64,000 nt of DNA from Adiantum capillus-veneris (GCA_014529385.2 CM043969.1:11261001-11325000), one strand, 5' to 3'. Shown: positions 1-9,631, counted from the first letter of the stretch. Numbers and translations are program-made. The notes: generated by a model from the sequence alone, not told the origin.

Positions 1-165
1 CTCATGCACCTTCATTCACAGTGTCTATTCATTTTGTTTGTGCCCATTGCACTCTCTCATTAAAGAACGGAAGGCTCTCCCTTCCCTAAGTAAAAGGAAC
101 CTTGAGCACAGTTCGGAGCACTCATCTTGAGCAAAGTTCAACATTCACTTCCGCTGCACCTTAAA
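1..165 (+). repeat. 3' part of 5' LTR of element 1
   Basis: Same sequence as 4501-4665. It ends TTAAA where the other LTR ends TTACA, so the terminal CA has mutated. It is U5-like and lies directly against the primer-binding site. Confidence 0.85.
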
Positions 166-180
166 TTGGTGTCAGAGCTT
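166..180 (+). other. Primer-binding site (initiator tRNA-Met type), element 1
   Basis: TTGGTGTCAGAGCTT directly follows the LTR end. It differs by one base from TTGGTATCAGAGC, the usual plant tRNA-Met primer site, which is seen intact in the sister element at 11367. Confidence 0.8.
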
Positions 181-621
181 TGGCAGTGTTTTGTATCACT
201 CAAGGAAAGAACCACAGAATTTCTTTTGTGTGTTGCGGTCGCACGTAACCCAAGTCCTCTTGGGCGTGTCGATTCCTATTCGTGTTTTTGAAGAGTGACA
301 GGAAACCAAGAAAGAAGGGTTTGTCCAGCCTCCCCTTGTGCCTCTTTTGACTCATTGAGAGCGAACCGTGCACTTAGCGGCCGTCCAATCGACATGAGGT
401 GGGAAAAAGCAACCTTGGTGTGAGCGCAAGGCCGCTAAGGGGTGCGCCCGCGGAAAAGAGCAGAACTCGGGTGAAGAGAGGATCCTTCTCTAACACGGAC
501 TGCAAGCGAAAGAAGAACCTCAAGAACTCAAGAACCTCAAGAACATCAAGAACCCCAAGACCCTCAAGAACCTCAACAGCCTCAAGACCCCCAAGAACCC
601 AAGAACCCAAGACTTCAGTGG

Positions 622-1850
622 ATGGTCATCACTCGAAGCGAAATGATACTTCGCTTGGAGGTGATGAGCATGAGAGAGGCGAAGAAGAATTTTCCCCACC
701 AGGAGGTTTTTCCGACCCTCCTTCCCCATCTACGCCACGGATTGTACCAAATCCTATAGAGGCTTTGGTCACGTCAATGATGGACATGATGGCACAACAA
801 GAAGCGAACCGCGTTGCCTTGGAGCGCGAGCACGAAGCACGCAAAGAAAGACGAGCCGGCCTTGGAGGCCAATCGTGAGGCACAGAGAAAATTACGCATG
901 CAAGAATTGGTTTGACAGGTTCTCACCTCGAAGTCCGAGCCAGCCAAAGATGTTGGTAGTTCCTCAAGTGCTGTAAGCCGAGATTCGGACTCCAATAACC
1001 CATTCACAAAGAAGATCCAGTTCAGTAAGTATGATGGTAAGATGGATGCTAAGGTTATTTATTCTTGGTTGCATCAATTTAATGCTTATTTTGCGACAAC
1101 TAAGAAGACAAGAAATAGCAAGGTTTTGACGGCAGCTATGTACCTTGCCGGTGATGCCATAAATTGGTACCACGCATGGCAAGAGGCACAGTTGGCCGTT
1201 CACCTAGAGGAAGCCAATGAATTCACGCCCCTTTCTTTCAATTGGGCCAACTTCCAAGACAAGCTCAAGGCGCGGTTTATGCCCCCACAGTACCTAGCAC
1301 GGTTAAAAGATGATAGGCACAGTCTCAAGCAAAATGGTATGCCAGTTATGTTTTTCTCTAGTCGTGTTTTGCAGCTCGGCACCCAGTTACGCAAATCGGA
1401 TGATGAGCGCAAAGAGGCTTTCATTTTCGGGTTGGACGACTATATCAGGTTTGATGTCGAAGTCCTCGACCCAATCGATCTCAACAAGGCGGTAGCGTTT
1501 GCGCTCGCACAGGAGATGAAGCACAACAAGGAAAAGCCTAAGGAAAGCAAGACTTCAACAAGTACCTCTCAGACTTCTCAGAACGGTAAGAACGGTAAGA
1601 CTGGTAAGAACGGTAACTCTTCCAACCAATCTTCCAATAGTCTCTCAGAAAAGAACTCTCCAAGTGAACCTAAGCAAAAGGCTAACACAATTGCTAAACC
1701 TAAGCTCACTCCAAATGAAAAGGTAGAACAAGGAATTTTAGGAGGATACATCACGTCCGAAGAGCAAAGCACTTATTCTAAGGAAGGTCGTTGTTTTCAT
1801 TGTCACATCAAGGGTCACATAAAAGAACATGTCCTAAGCTTGAATCGAAT
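622..1850 (+). pseudogene. gag: gag, broken (Retrotrans_gag domain plus CCHC knuckle), element 1
   Basis: The likely start is the ATG at 622, which reads MVITRS, the common opening of plant gypsy gag proteins; the upstream frame from 399 has no ATG. A charged N-terminal part is followed from about 1020 by the capsid-like domain (SKYDGKMDAKVIYSWLHQF, then WANFQDKLKARFMPPQY). The knuckle near 1790 begins CFHCHIKGH. Sister element 2 shows what is damaged. There is a single-base loss near 642, a second frameshift near 845-862, a TGA at 913 and a third frameshift near 1815-1835 inside the knuckle. Across that last break the frame returns to that of the protease, so gag and protease were once one polyprotein. 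A Lys/Ser/Asn-rich linker lies between the capsid domain and the knuckle. Confidence 0.8.
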
Positions 1851-1899
1851 GAATCTAAAGAACCCACAGGACCCACTTCCTCTGTCAATGCAATATATG

Positions 1900-2345
1900 A
1901 GAACACGAGTGTGACCCAAGTCTCTCATGATCCTCCCATTGATGAGTCTCTCATTAAGTGTTATGGTCATGTGTATGGTCAACGTTTTGTCATATTGTTT
2001 GACCCAGGCAGTGTGCATGATTTGATTAGTGACTCTCTTGTCGAAAGAGCCCGCTTGGAGGTTCGCAAGACATCTCCTTTCGAGTTGTCTGGCTTCTCTC
2101 CCGGTATAAACTCTCTCATCACGCAAGAGTGCCTTGATGTTTTATTCACTGTTCAACAAGTGTCCTTCCGCAGAAAATTTGTAGTCTCTCCTCTTTCAGG
2201 ATGTGATATGCTTTTGGGCATTCGATGGTTTGCTGAGCATAACCCTCTCATTGATTGGGTGGAAAATACGTTCATTTTCAATGCCAAAAGTGACTCTCCC
2301 CTTGTCATTCGTGGAGAGCAAGTTGTTCATTCTTCGTCTCTCATT
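1900..2345 (+). CDS. Retroviral-type aspartic protease domain, element 1 (altered active site)
   Basis: Part of the open frame that runs to 3587. The flap-like region and the C-terminal block CDMLLGIRWFAEHNPLIDW match the usual ending of plant Ty3/gypsy proteases. The active-site triplet at 2001-2012 reads D-P-G-S instead of D-S/T-G-S/A, so catalysis is probably lost or impaired in this copy. The enzyme would normally cut the gag polyprotein inside virus-like particles. No reverse transcriptase follows, which is the unusual part. I infer the domain limits from homology alone. Confidence 0.75.
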
Positions 2346-3587
2346 TCTAATGTGCAGGCGAAGATTGACAGGATTCAGGAGAAGGAGACTCTCTCAGTCT
2401 CGTCTTCTCCACAGCAAGACACACATGATTTGGATGATAATGATAAGCATGATGAATTGCATGACAATGATAAGCATGATGATGAGTATAATGATTTGCA
2501 TGATCAAGATGTGATTTCTCACAAGCATGATGATAAGCATGATCAAGATGAGATTTCTCACGAGCATGATAATTTGTATGACCATGATGTGATTGTTCAC
2601 AAGGATGATGGTTTGGTTGATACTTTTTCTAGTGAAGCTAACCTCATTGCAGATTCGATCAATCACGAAGAACCGATCTTGGCTTTCGAGTCAAGGTCCA
2701 CAAAACCCCCACAGGAAGATTCGATAGATTCCGAAGATCCGATCTTGGCTCTCGAGCCTAGGTCCAAAGAACCCTCACAGAAAGTATTATGTGTTCGCAT
2801 GATTAGTCAGCACGCATTGTTCCAGTGTTTCATTCGTGATCGTTTCCTGTATTTTAGTCAGCATCCTTATGTGATCCCTTTTCCTACGCATGACAGATTA
2901 TACGTTGAGCACGATTCACTCATAAATGAGCACGGATGTATGCAGATTTCTCATGAAAAGCTGAAAAGTATGCATTCAAGGAAGTCACATTCAGTGTCTC
3001 GTCCTTGGCACGACACAGTCGTAGAAAGAGCACAAGAAGGATTGAGCATCAAGCATCGGCATTTCCATTATGATTTTCCACAGTTGATTGATTTAGATCA
3101 GAAAGACAAGATTCGATCTCATTGTTTGCATGTGTTTGATGAACGGTTTGGCACTCCGTCTCTATGTTCATCTACATTGCATACACAGTCTTTTGGAAAG
3201 ACTATAATTTTTCCAGTGACTTTACAGGGAATGGGTATGTTCATGGTTTTGTGTTGGAAGTGGTTTCAGGAATTTTCCTCCTCGGAGATTCTTGAAGGTG
3301 GCCCTACGTCCATAGAAGAAGTGGAAGCATTGAAGGAGACTCCGATGACTTTGTCGCTTTCGGCGCAGCCCAAAGAAGCAAGCGTTGCGGACCTTTATGA
3401 AGTTCAAGTATCGCATGACCCACACATCAGAGTGGGCCAGCCAAGAGTCCTTCCCAAGATTCATCCAGACACTGTTGGCGATCTCCCTCGACGCCATACA
3501 GTTCGGTACCAGTACCTCACTTCGAAAAGGAGGGGATGTTACGTGACACATCTAACCCTATGTGTCCGTGGACAAGCTACAGCATGA
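2346..3587 (+). CDS. Uncharacterised post-protease open frame (family-1 tail domain), element 1
   Basis: Continuous with the protease and open for over 1.2 kb, ending inside the 3' LTR. I do not recognise it. Visible parts, in order: a linker with ETLSVS; a low-complexity His/Asp segment (2410-2600) built from HDD, HDN and HDQD units; two or three degenerate copies of a 20-25-residue repeat around EEPILA and PPQEDSID (2655-2790); a conserved globular-looking part beginning VLCVRMISQHALF; and an end block ADLYEVQVSHD. There are no membrane segments. Element 2 keeps the same domain at 12350-13590 even though it lost its capsid and protease parts. That retention suggests a role for the family, but it could also be recent common descent. 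Confidence 0.6.
   Translation, partial: SNVQAKIDRIQEKETLSVSSSPQQDTHDLDDNDKHDELHDNDKHDDEYNDLHDQDVISHKHDDKHDQDEISHEHDNLYDHDVIVHKDDGLVDTFSSEANLIADSINHEEPILAFESRSTKPPQEDSIDSEDPILALEPRSKEPSQKVLCVRMISQHALFQCFIRDRFLYFSQHPYVIPFPTHDRLYVEHDSLINEHGCMQISHEKLKSMHSRKSHSVSRPWHDTVVERAQEGLSIKHRHFHYDFPQLIDLDQKDKIRSHCLHVFDERFGTPSLCSSTLHTQSFGKTIIFPVTLQGMGMFMVLCWKWFQEFSSSEILEGGPTSIEEVEALKETPMTLSLSAQPKEASVADLYEVQVSHDPHIRVGQPRVLPKIHPDTVGDLPRRHTVRYQYLTSKRRGCYVTHLTLCVRGQATA
3524..3536 (+). other. Polypurine tract, element 1
   Basis: GAAAAGGAGGGGA lies directly before the TGTTAC start of the 3' LTR. It would prime plus-strand synthesis. The same tract precedes the 3' LTR of element 2. Confidence 0.8.
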
Positions 3588-3861
3588 CCAGGGTTCAATT
3601 CAATCAAGTCAGTCTAGAATAGGAAGTGATCTGGCACTTTTGTGAGTCTGTTCGTAGACCGTGCATGTCTAGACACTTAGATTAGATGCATATCCTCTAT
3701 TTGCACACAGCATGATCATCAGCATTACCATCAGAAACCATCAGAATCCATCAGGAGCATTTTACAATCCATTAGACCAGTTCCCAACAAAAGTCACTTA
3801 ATAAATAAGTGAAAAATGATAAAAATAGGGAAAATAAGGTAAGGCAATTTCGTTGAGAGAA

Positions 3862-3868
3862 TATATAA
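3862..3868 (+). promoter_or_regulatory. TATA box of family-1 LTR (element 1)
   Basis: TATATAA within AATATATAAGCAAACC. The block AAGGCAATTT about 20 bases upstream is kept at the same spacing in the other family-1 LTRs. Confidence 0.65.
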
Positions 3869-3974
3869 GCAAACCAATGCTAGGCTTATCTTGCAGGAGG
3901 AGGAAGGAGAGCAACAGGCACCCAGTACAGCAGGCCCTCTGGAGCACCTTCTCAAGCAAGATTCCCCCAAAGAA

Positions 3975-4200
3975 CCCCTGGCGTTTTCAGCTCTAGACCA
4001 TCAGCGTTTTCAGCCCTAAACCTCACCATTTTCACCAGTGACTTCCCAGCGTTTTCAGCCTAGCAGTTCAGTGATTTCTAGCCTGCTGCCATGGCGTTTT
4101 TACAACCAACAAGTCAGCGTTTCTAGGGATTGCAACCAGCGTTTTCAAAGGCAGCAAGGGCAGCGTTTTTAGAGACAGCATGACCAGCATTTTGTACCCG
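3975..4200 (+). repeat. Interspersed AGCGTTTT motif array in LTR leader (element 1)
   Basis: Around eight copies of (C/T)(A/G)GCGTTTT(C/T) spaced 20-45 bases apart, downstream of the TATA box and so probably in the transcribed leader. Solo LTR A and element 2 have comparable arrays at the same place. Confidence 0.6.
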
Positions 4201-4412
4201 CAAGGCAGTGCGTTGCAGCAGCAGAACTCAGCGTGTTAGTAGCAGTAGAATTCAGCAGAAGACCCATCAAATTCAGTAGAAGAAGAACATCCCAAAAGGT
4301 AGTGTTTTTCAGCCGTCGTCGTCGCCGTCGTCTCCAAGTTTAGATCCACCTTGCATCATAGTCTCACGACTTACATCAGCATCTTGTACCAGATTGTGCA
4401 ATCAATAGTACA

Positions 4413-4434
4413 CCACTCTCACCGCCGAGAGTGG
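4413..4434 (+). other. Conserved LTR hairpin (element 1)
   Basis: CCACTCTC, a six-base loop, then GAGAGTGG: a perfect 8-bp stem. All complete family-1 LTRs in the window have it in the same context (followed by GGCC..GGAGGAGGGTTT). Confidence 0.65.
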
Positions 4435-4665
4435 GGCCCTTGGAGGAGGGTTTGACAACTTTCCGGTATCGTATTCTTCTCTCTCTCTCTCTCTCTCAGT
4501 CTCATGCACCTTCATTCACAGTGTCTATTCACTTTGTTTGTGTCCATTGCACTCTCTCATTAAGAACGGAAGGCTCTCCCTTCCCTAAGTAAAAAGGAAC
4601 CTTGAGCACAGCTCGGAGCACTCATCTTAAGCAAAGTTCAACATTCACTTCCGCTGCACCTTACA

Positions 4666-4969
4666 TTTATTATTTTTGGCCACCCGTGAAAAATTACTGT
4701 TTCGACAAAAAATCCATGAAGTCTTGAAAGGAGCAAACGAATTGGGTTTGGATGGTGTAGGAACATGAAGGTAAAATGTGCTCCAGATTGGCCACAAACT
4801 AAGCCTTTATCATTGGTTTTTAAGCTTAATTAAGGTATAAAACCTTTTAAAATAAATGGCCAAACCAATGTGAAATTGTGCAAAGCTTATAAACATTAAA
4901 ATAAGCCTTAAAAACTCACAACCCTGTGTGGGGAATTTTCCTACATGAAGAAAGAAGCAACGTGGCCCC
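4666..4969. other. Spacer between element 1 and LINE-1 coding part
   Basis: No gene seen. It may hold the 5' leader of LINE-1, whose 5' end I cannot place. Confidence 0.4.
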
Positions 4970-5032
4970 GTTCCACCCTCCACCTCAGCTTCACCACCGA
5001 CAGCCCCTCCTCTTCCAGTGCCACCGATAGCG

Positions 5033-5050
5033 CCCCCCCCCCCCCCCCCC
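5033..5050. repeat. Poly(C) run
   Basis: Eighteen consecutive C within a proline-rich coding stretch of LINE-1. It is likely prone to length errors. Confidence 0.9.
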
Positions 5051-5072
5051 TCCGCCTCCCCTATTCCCCCCG

Positions 5073-5880
5073 TTGCCGCTCCCTCCCCTCCCATTCCACC
5101 CACTAGCCCCCCTGCTTCCTCATCCTCTCCTGCTCCTGCCCCACAGCCGGCTCAGAGGGCAAGACCTTCATCGTCTACTAGGAGGTCTCTTGGGTAGCGC
5201 TTTTTCCACGAGCCGCCTGACGAGAGAGGAGCACACTTTCTTGCGGACCCCCCTGCTGGTGCAGACGTCTCCCTTTGGCGCAGTCCCTCGAGGATTGACG
5301 AGTTTCGACATCCGTCGCCGATGGGACTTCTTCGTCTACGACTTCACATGTTACCTCCACGACTCTTCACCAGACTTTGAAGCGGCTTGCTTCAAAGTCC
5401 ATGTACTGTTTCTTGCAACTAGAGGGATAGAGGCCCTCGACACAGAGGTTGGTTTCCCTTTTCATCTGTGTGGCAGGGACCAATCTAAGTGGACTCTGGA
5501 CTCCGTGATGGACTAGCTTCAAGCTCACGCTCTTGAGTTCTCTCACCACACGGGAGACTTGGGGGTTACAGATTTGGTACAGACTGTGGACGCTGGCCAA
5601 GTTCTTGGTGACACCTCCGGACACAGCAGGATGTAGATACATTGTGGTACACATTTTTGCTAACACGCAAAGCCCACCATGCTATGTATATATACATGAG
5701 GACTCCTGGAGAGGAGGTAGCCCTACGAATGGCACGCTCTTCTTGGGCCTGGGTTGGACAGTCTTTACAGTCACGCCTATCTCAAGTGTCGCTCGGATGC
5801 GGATTACTTCCCATCCAAGTCAGCCTCAAAGATAGCGAGGTTAGCTGTTGTTGCAGCATCATTTTTCTCTCACCGACTCC
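5073..5880 (+). pseudogene. LINE-1 ORF1-like region, broken
   Basis: A proline/leucine-rich N-terminal stretch is followed by coding-looking sequence in more than one frame up to the ATG of ORF2. The first frame ends at 5516 and coding potential continues in other frames (TGDLGVTDLVQTVDAG near 5550). I assign it to ORF1 only by position, directly upstream of the endonuclease. I see no zinc knuckle and recognise no domain, so function is unknown. Confidence 0.45.
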
Positions 5881-6311
5881 ATGAGGATTGTCTCATGGAA
5901 TGTGCAGGGATTAGGAGGACCCCAGTTTGAGCGCCAACGGGGTTGGTTACGCCAGGAGCTTCAGCGATGCCTTGTGGGTGGTGAGATTGATATTCTTAGG
6001 CTTCAGGACCATCATCTTTGTGAGAGCCGCATTAGACGATGTAATCAGATTTTGCGAGGTCGCTATGAGACATTTTGGTCAGCAGCATATGGACCTGGTG
6101 GTATCGAGGAAGGGGTATGTATGACTATTGCAGACTCATGGGAGCATGCCATTGTGGGTAGAGGTATTATTGTGCCAGGTAGGGCTCAGTGGTGGATTAC
6201 TATGCAGGTTCATGGTTGCCTCATGGGCTTCTTAAACATATATGCGCCCAATGTGGCAAGTGCACGAGCAGAGTTTTGGTCTCATATTGTAGTCTCTGCC
6301 ACATGCAAAAC
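5881..6311 (+). pseudogene. LINE-1 ORF2, endonuclease N-terminal half
   Basis: The ATG at 5881 opens MRIVSWNVQGLGG, the standard start of plant LINE ORF2 and its APE-type endonuclease, which nicks target DNA for priming. The next blocks, LRLQDHHL and FLNIYAPN, are the usual endonuclease motifs. The frame is open until solo LTR A interrupts it at 6312. The second half resumes at 7461. Confidence 0.8.
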
Positions 6312-6636
6312 TGTCACGTGACACATCCCAACCCTATGTGTCTGTGGACAAGCTACACCACAGCAGGGTTCAGTCAGTTCAGTCAAGTCTAGATTAGCAG
6401 TGATCTGGCACTTTTGTGAGTCTATTCGTAGACCATGCATGCCCAGTCACTTAGCATAGATGCATATCCTCCGGTTGCACACAGCATGATCATCGGAATT
6501 CCCATCAGAATCCATTTGCATCAGTTAGGGAAATTTTCCAGTGCATTTAGCCTATTTTCCTATTTATTGGGATTTTCACTTATTATTTTTAAGTGACTTT
6601 CCTACAAAAGTAGGTAGGGCAATTTTGCTAAGTTTC

Positions 6637-6643
6637 TATATAA
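6637..6643 (+). promoter_or_regulatory. TATA box of solo LTR A
   Basis: TATATAA within CTATATAAGCAAACCC, preceded by GGTAGGGCAATTTT. This is the clearest copy of the promoter block that family F also carries (25702). Confidence 0.65.
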
Positions 6644-6757
6644 GCAAACCCAAGTTAGCACTAAATGGCAGAAGAGGCAGCAGGAGCTTCCCGCTCAACA
6701 GGCAACTTCTCAGCAGTACCCCCCTCAGCATCAAGATCCATCGCCATCCAAGGCCAT

Positions 6758-6945
6758 CCTTGGCGTTTTTCCCGCGACCAACCACCTTCAGGCCTTAGCG
6801 TTTTCAGCATTCCCTAGCGCTATGCACATCAGCAGTTCCAGCGTTTTCATACATCAGCAGATCAGCGTTTTTGACATCAGCCATTAGCGTTTTTATTCCC
6901 AGCAGGCCAGCGTTTTTGCAAGGACTAGATCCAGCCAGCGTTTTT
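6758..6945 (+). repeat. AGCGTTTT motif array, solo LTR A
   Basis: Seven copies of (G/A)GCGTTTT(T/C), 20-45 bases apart, between the TATA box and the hairpin. Confidence 0.65.
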
Positions 6946-7211
6946 AACTTTCATCCCTTATCGCATCAGATCCACAGCATTTCTAGCCCTACGACACAGT
7001 AGCAGATCAGCCCAAGAAGGTTGCCGATGCTCCCCCATTTTCAGCCATCAAAACGCAGCCAAAACAGCCATTTTCAGCCACCAAGAAGACCATGAAAATC
7101 AGCAGATAAAAGTCCAAGATTTCAGTCATCGTCGTCGTCGTCATCGGCATAGACCAAGTTGCATAGTCCATTGCATACGCATTGTACACCTTTGTGCGAT
7201 CAAAGAATAGA

Positions 7212-7233
7212 CCACTCTCGCCGACGAGAGTGG
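7212..7233 (+). other. Conserved LTR hairpin, solo LTR A
   Basis: CCACTCTC / GAGAGTGG with the six-base loop GCCGAC: the same stem as in element 1 with a different loop. Confidence 0.65.
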
Positions 7234-7460
7234 GGCCTTCGGAGGAGGGTTTTACAACCTCTCGGTGTCGTATCTCTTCTCTCTCCTTCTCTCAGTCTCA
7301 TTCATTTGCATGCACAATCCACTCACTTTGTTCGTGACCACAGCACTCTACAAGACGGAAAGCTCTCTCTTTCCCTAAAGAACTAAAAGGAACCTTGAGC
7401 AATAAAGATCACTAATCTTGAGAAAAAAACAACATTCATTCCGCTGCACCTAACAAAAAC

Positions 7461-8140
7461 AGTGGTGTGTTGGGGGACACTTCAACATGCTAGAGGACCC
7501 CTCTGGCAGGATTGGAGGTAGCCTTGCTATTGTACACAGGGCTGAGTTGGCAACTTGAGAGCGTCTATGTATGAATTTGCGGGTTTCTAATGTTTGGCAG
7601 CATACGGGCTTTGTGAGGTCCCCCGGATAGCTTGTCCCTCTCTCGCTCTCACCACAGAGTAGGAGGAGTGAATCCATCTCTGCTAGATCGCTTCTACGCT
7701 AGTGACCACTTCTGCGACATAGGTGGATCTGTTTTGCATTCTAGCAGAGACTACTTTTTTTGACCATGCACCAGTGATCCTCACTGTGATAGACAGACAG
7801 AGGAGGGGAAGCACGATGCTACCCATCCCTAAGAGGATCTTGCTGGATCCAAAGCTTAGAGAGCGAGTGGTGGCACTTTGGACAGAGAGTTTGGACACGC
7901 AGGACTCCCTTGCTGGTAGAGTGGCCTCTGGACTTGCTGAGCTTAGCCGCTTCTTCCTCCAGGAGTCTACAGGTCGCTTGGCTGTAGCCAGGGAGGAGGA
8001 GAAGCGTCTCCAACAGGGCATTGTTTCCTTGTAGAGGATGCAAGAGCATCACCCAGACAGTCCTTGGTTGGGGGAGCAGATGCAGCAGGCTCGATAGGAG
8101 CTGGCTAGCGTTGAGGAGAGACGTCATGAGATTGCCTTCC
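7461..8140 (+). pseudogene. LINE-1 ORF2, endonuclease C-terminal half and linker
   Basis: Resumes directly after solo LTR A with a frameshifted GD-F-NML block near 7466-7490, then YASDHFCD and FFDHAPVILTV, the latter matching the SDH-type motif of APE endonucleases. The helical linker toward the RT contains in-frame TAG codons at 8031 and 8095. Several short frames are needed to read it, so it is decayed. Confidence 0.7.
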
Positions 8141-9626
8141 ATCGGCGGCATCTCAATGAACCTAGGTTGGTGACAAGAGTTACTGGGGATTTCTTTAAGA
8201 CGGTGGGTCCCCGCCTTGCGCACACCAGTGTCGGCCAGTTGAGGAGACCCAACGGGACAGTTGCTTCAAAGCCTGAGGATATGCGTGCAGTTGCTACTGA
8301 CTTTTACCGAGATTTGTTGTCAGCTGAGCCACGCTCAGAGCGTCAAGATGCATGCAAGGAGCAGGTTTGGGCACAGATGCTCTGCCTTGTTACTGAGGAG
8401 ATGCGTCAAAGACTAGAGCTTCCCCTCCAGTTAGAGCAGCTCCATGAGGCCCACAGAGCACTCCCTCGAGGTAGCTATTCAGGGGAGGATGATTTGACTC
8501 CCAGTTTCTTCTTGGAGTATTGGGACTTGCTTGGTTCATATCTTTGCAGCGCATTTCAGTACATCTTGCACACTCGAGAAATGCCTGATAGCAATAGTAA
8601 GGGCTTGATTTACCTTATTCTCAAGGAGGGAGGCTCCTTGGATGTGATTCGACAGTGGCGACCCATCACCATCCTCAACTCAGCTTACAAAATTCTAGCA
8701 AAGGCTTTGAGCTCGAGGATTCAACCACTACTAAAGAGTAATATACATGGGACCCAGACAGGTTTAGTCAAGAAGCATAGTATCCTTGACAACATCATCA
8801 CTTTTTGGGAGGCGTCTTCCCTCGCGTGCCTCCGAGGAGAGGATCTGGTGATACTTCTTCTCTATTTTGAGAAGGCTTACAACAGAGTTGACTGGGACTT
8901 CTTGGAGGGCTCTCTACGCAGGATGGGTTCTCAGATGCTTGGATTAGAGGTGTGTCAACTCTCTACAGGCGTCCGCATAGTCAGGTACTCTTGGCAGAGG
9001 GAAGAGGAGAGCGCTTCATGCTCATACATTTGGTCAGACAGAGTTGCCCTCTAGCCCCCTTCCTGTTTCTGTTCCATGCTAAGGCGGTGAGCAGATTTTT
9101 GACTTCATAGCAGAGGTTGGCTTCAGTGGTTTGGAGCTTCCTATTAGGGGAGACGAGCTACTAGACGTTGAGTTTGCCGACGACTCAGCCTTGTACTTGG
9201 AGGGCCATAAGGCCAATCTGCACAGGTGTGAGCATGCTCTTGAGGTGTTTTGTTGTGCATCAAGCGCACTGATCAACTGGAGGAAGACAGTAGCTTTATG
9301 GGTTGGAAGTGCTCCTACGCCTGATTGGTCGCCAGGTGAGCGTTTCAACTGGATTCCCTCAGGGACTGCACTTCGCTATCTGGGTTGTCAAGTTGGCATG
9401 GACTTGTCCCCTGAACAGCAGACTGCTCCCCTCCTCCTGTCCATTAGGAGGCAATTGCTGCATTGGAGTTCGATACAGCTCTCTTTAGCAGGTAGAGTTA
9501 TAGTGGCCAACCAGCTGTTGTTGGCTACTATGTGGTACATTACGTCTTGTTGGATCTTCTCGAGCTCCTGTATCAGCCGTTGGAGAGGCTGATCAGGAAT
9601 TTTCTTTGGTCAGGACACAACACCCA
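8141..9626 (+). pseudogene. LINE-1 ORF2, reverse transcriptase
   Basis: The frame 8167-9054 carries RT fingers and palm blocks: IRQWRPITILNSAYKILAK, QTGLVKKHSILDNI, and motif A as YFEKAYNRVDWDFL (8863). Motif A has lost its first catalytic Asp (Y instead of D) and its second D is N. After a frameshift the frame 9131-9592 carries motif C as FADDS (9173-9184), then INWRKT and LRYLGCQVG. The protein would make cDNA at the nicked target. The motif-A loss means this copy cannot be active. Element C interrupts it at 9632. Confidence 0.85.
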
Positions 9627-9631
9627 GCTCG

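Larger units (their letters stand above)
1..4665 (+). mobile_element. Family-1 LTR retrotransposon, element 1 (gag-protease-tail, no polymerase; 5' LTR cut by window edge)
   Basis: A Ty3/gypsy-like element. Bases 1-165 repeat at 4501-4665 with 5 substitutions and 2 single-base indels, so they are the tails of the two LTRs. A tRNA-Met-type primer site follows the first and a purine tract precedes the second. The internal region (166-3536) encodes a gag with one CCHC knuckle, an aspartic protease and then a long open frame with no resemblance to reverse transcriptase, RNase H or integrase. At about 3.4 kb the internal part is too short for a full pol. It is therefore a non-autonomous element; movement would need enzymes from a partner. 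Gag carries several frameshifts and a stop, so this copy is dead for gag. Confidence 0.85.
3537..4665 (+). repeat. 3' LTR of element 1 (family 1)
   Basis: Runs from TGTTACGTGACAC to CCTTACA, 1129 bp. It holds a TATA box (3862), a series of AGCGTTTT-like motifs (3975-4200), CGTCGT triplets (about 4315), an 8-bp hairpin (4413-4434) and a short CT run before the U5 part shared with bases 1-165. Confidence 0.85.
6312..7455 (+). mobile_element. Solo LTR A (family 1) inside the LINE-1 endonuclease
   Basis: 1144 bp, from TGTCACGTGACAC to CACCTAACA. It is flanked by the 5-bp direct repeat AAAAC (6307-6311 and 7456-7460). It has a TATA box at 6637, seven AGCGTTTT-type motifs (6758-6945), CGTCGT triplets and the family hairpin. 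No internal region is present, so LTR-LTR recombination has removed the rest of the element. Confidence 0.9.

Noticed and set aside
374..1007. Minus-strand open frames opposite element 1 gag
   Set aside because: Shadows of the plus-strand coding; no motif and no conservation in element 2.
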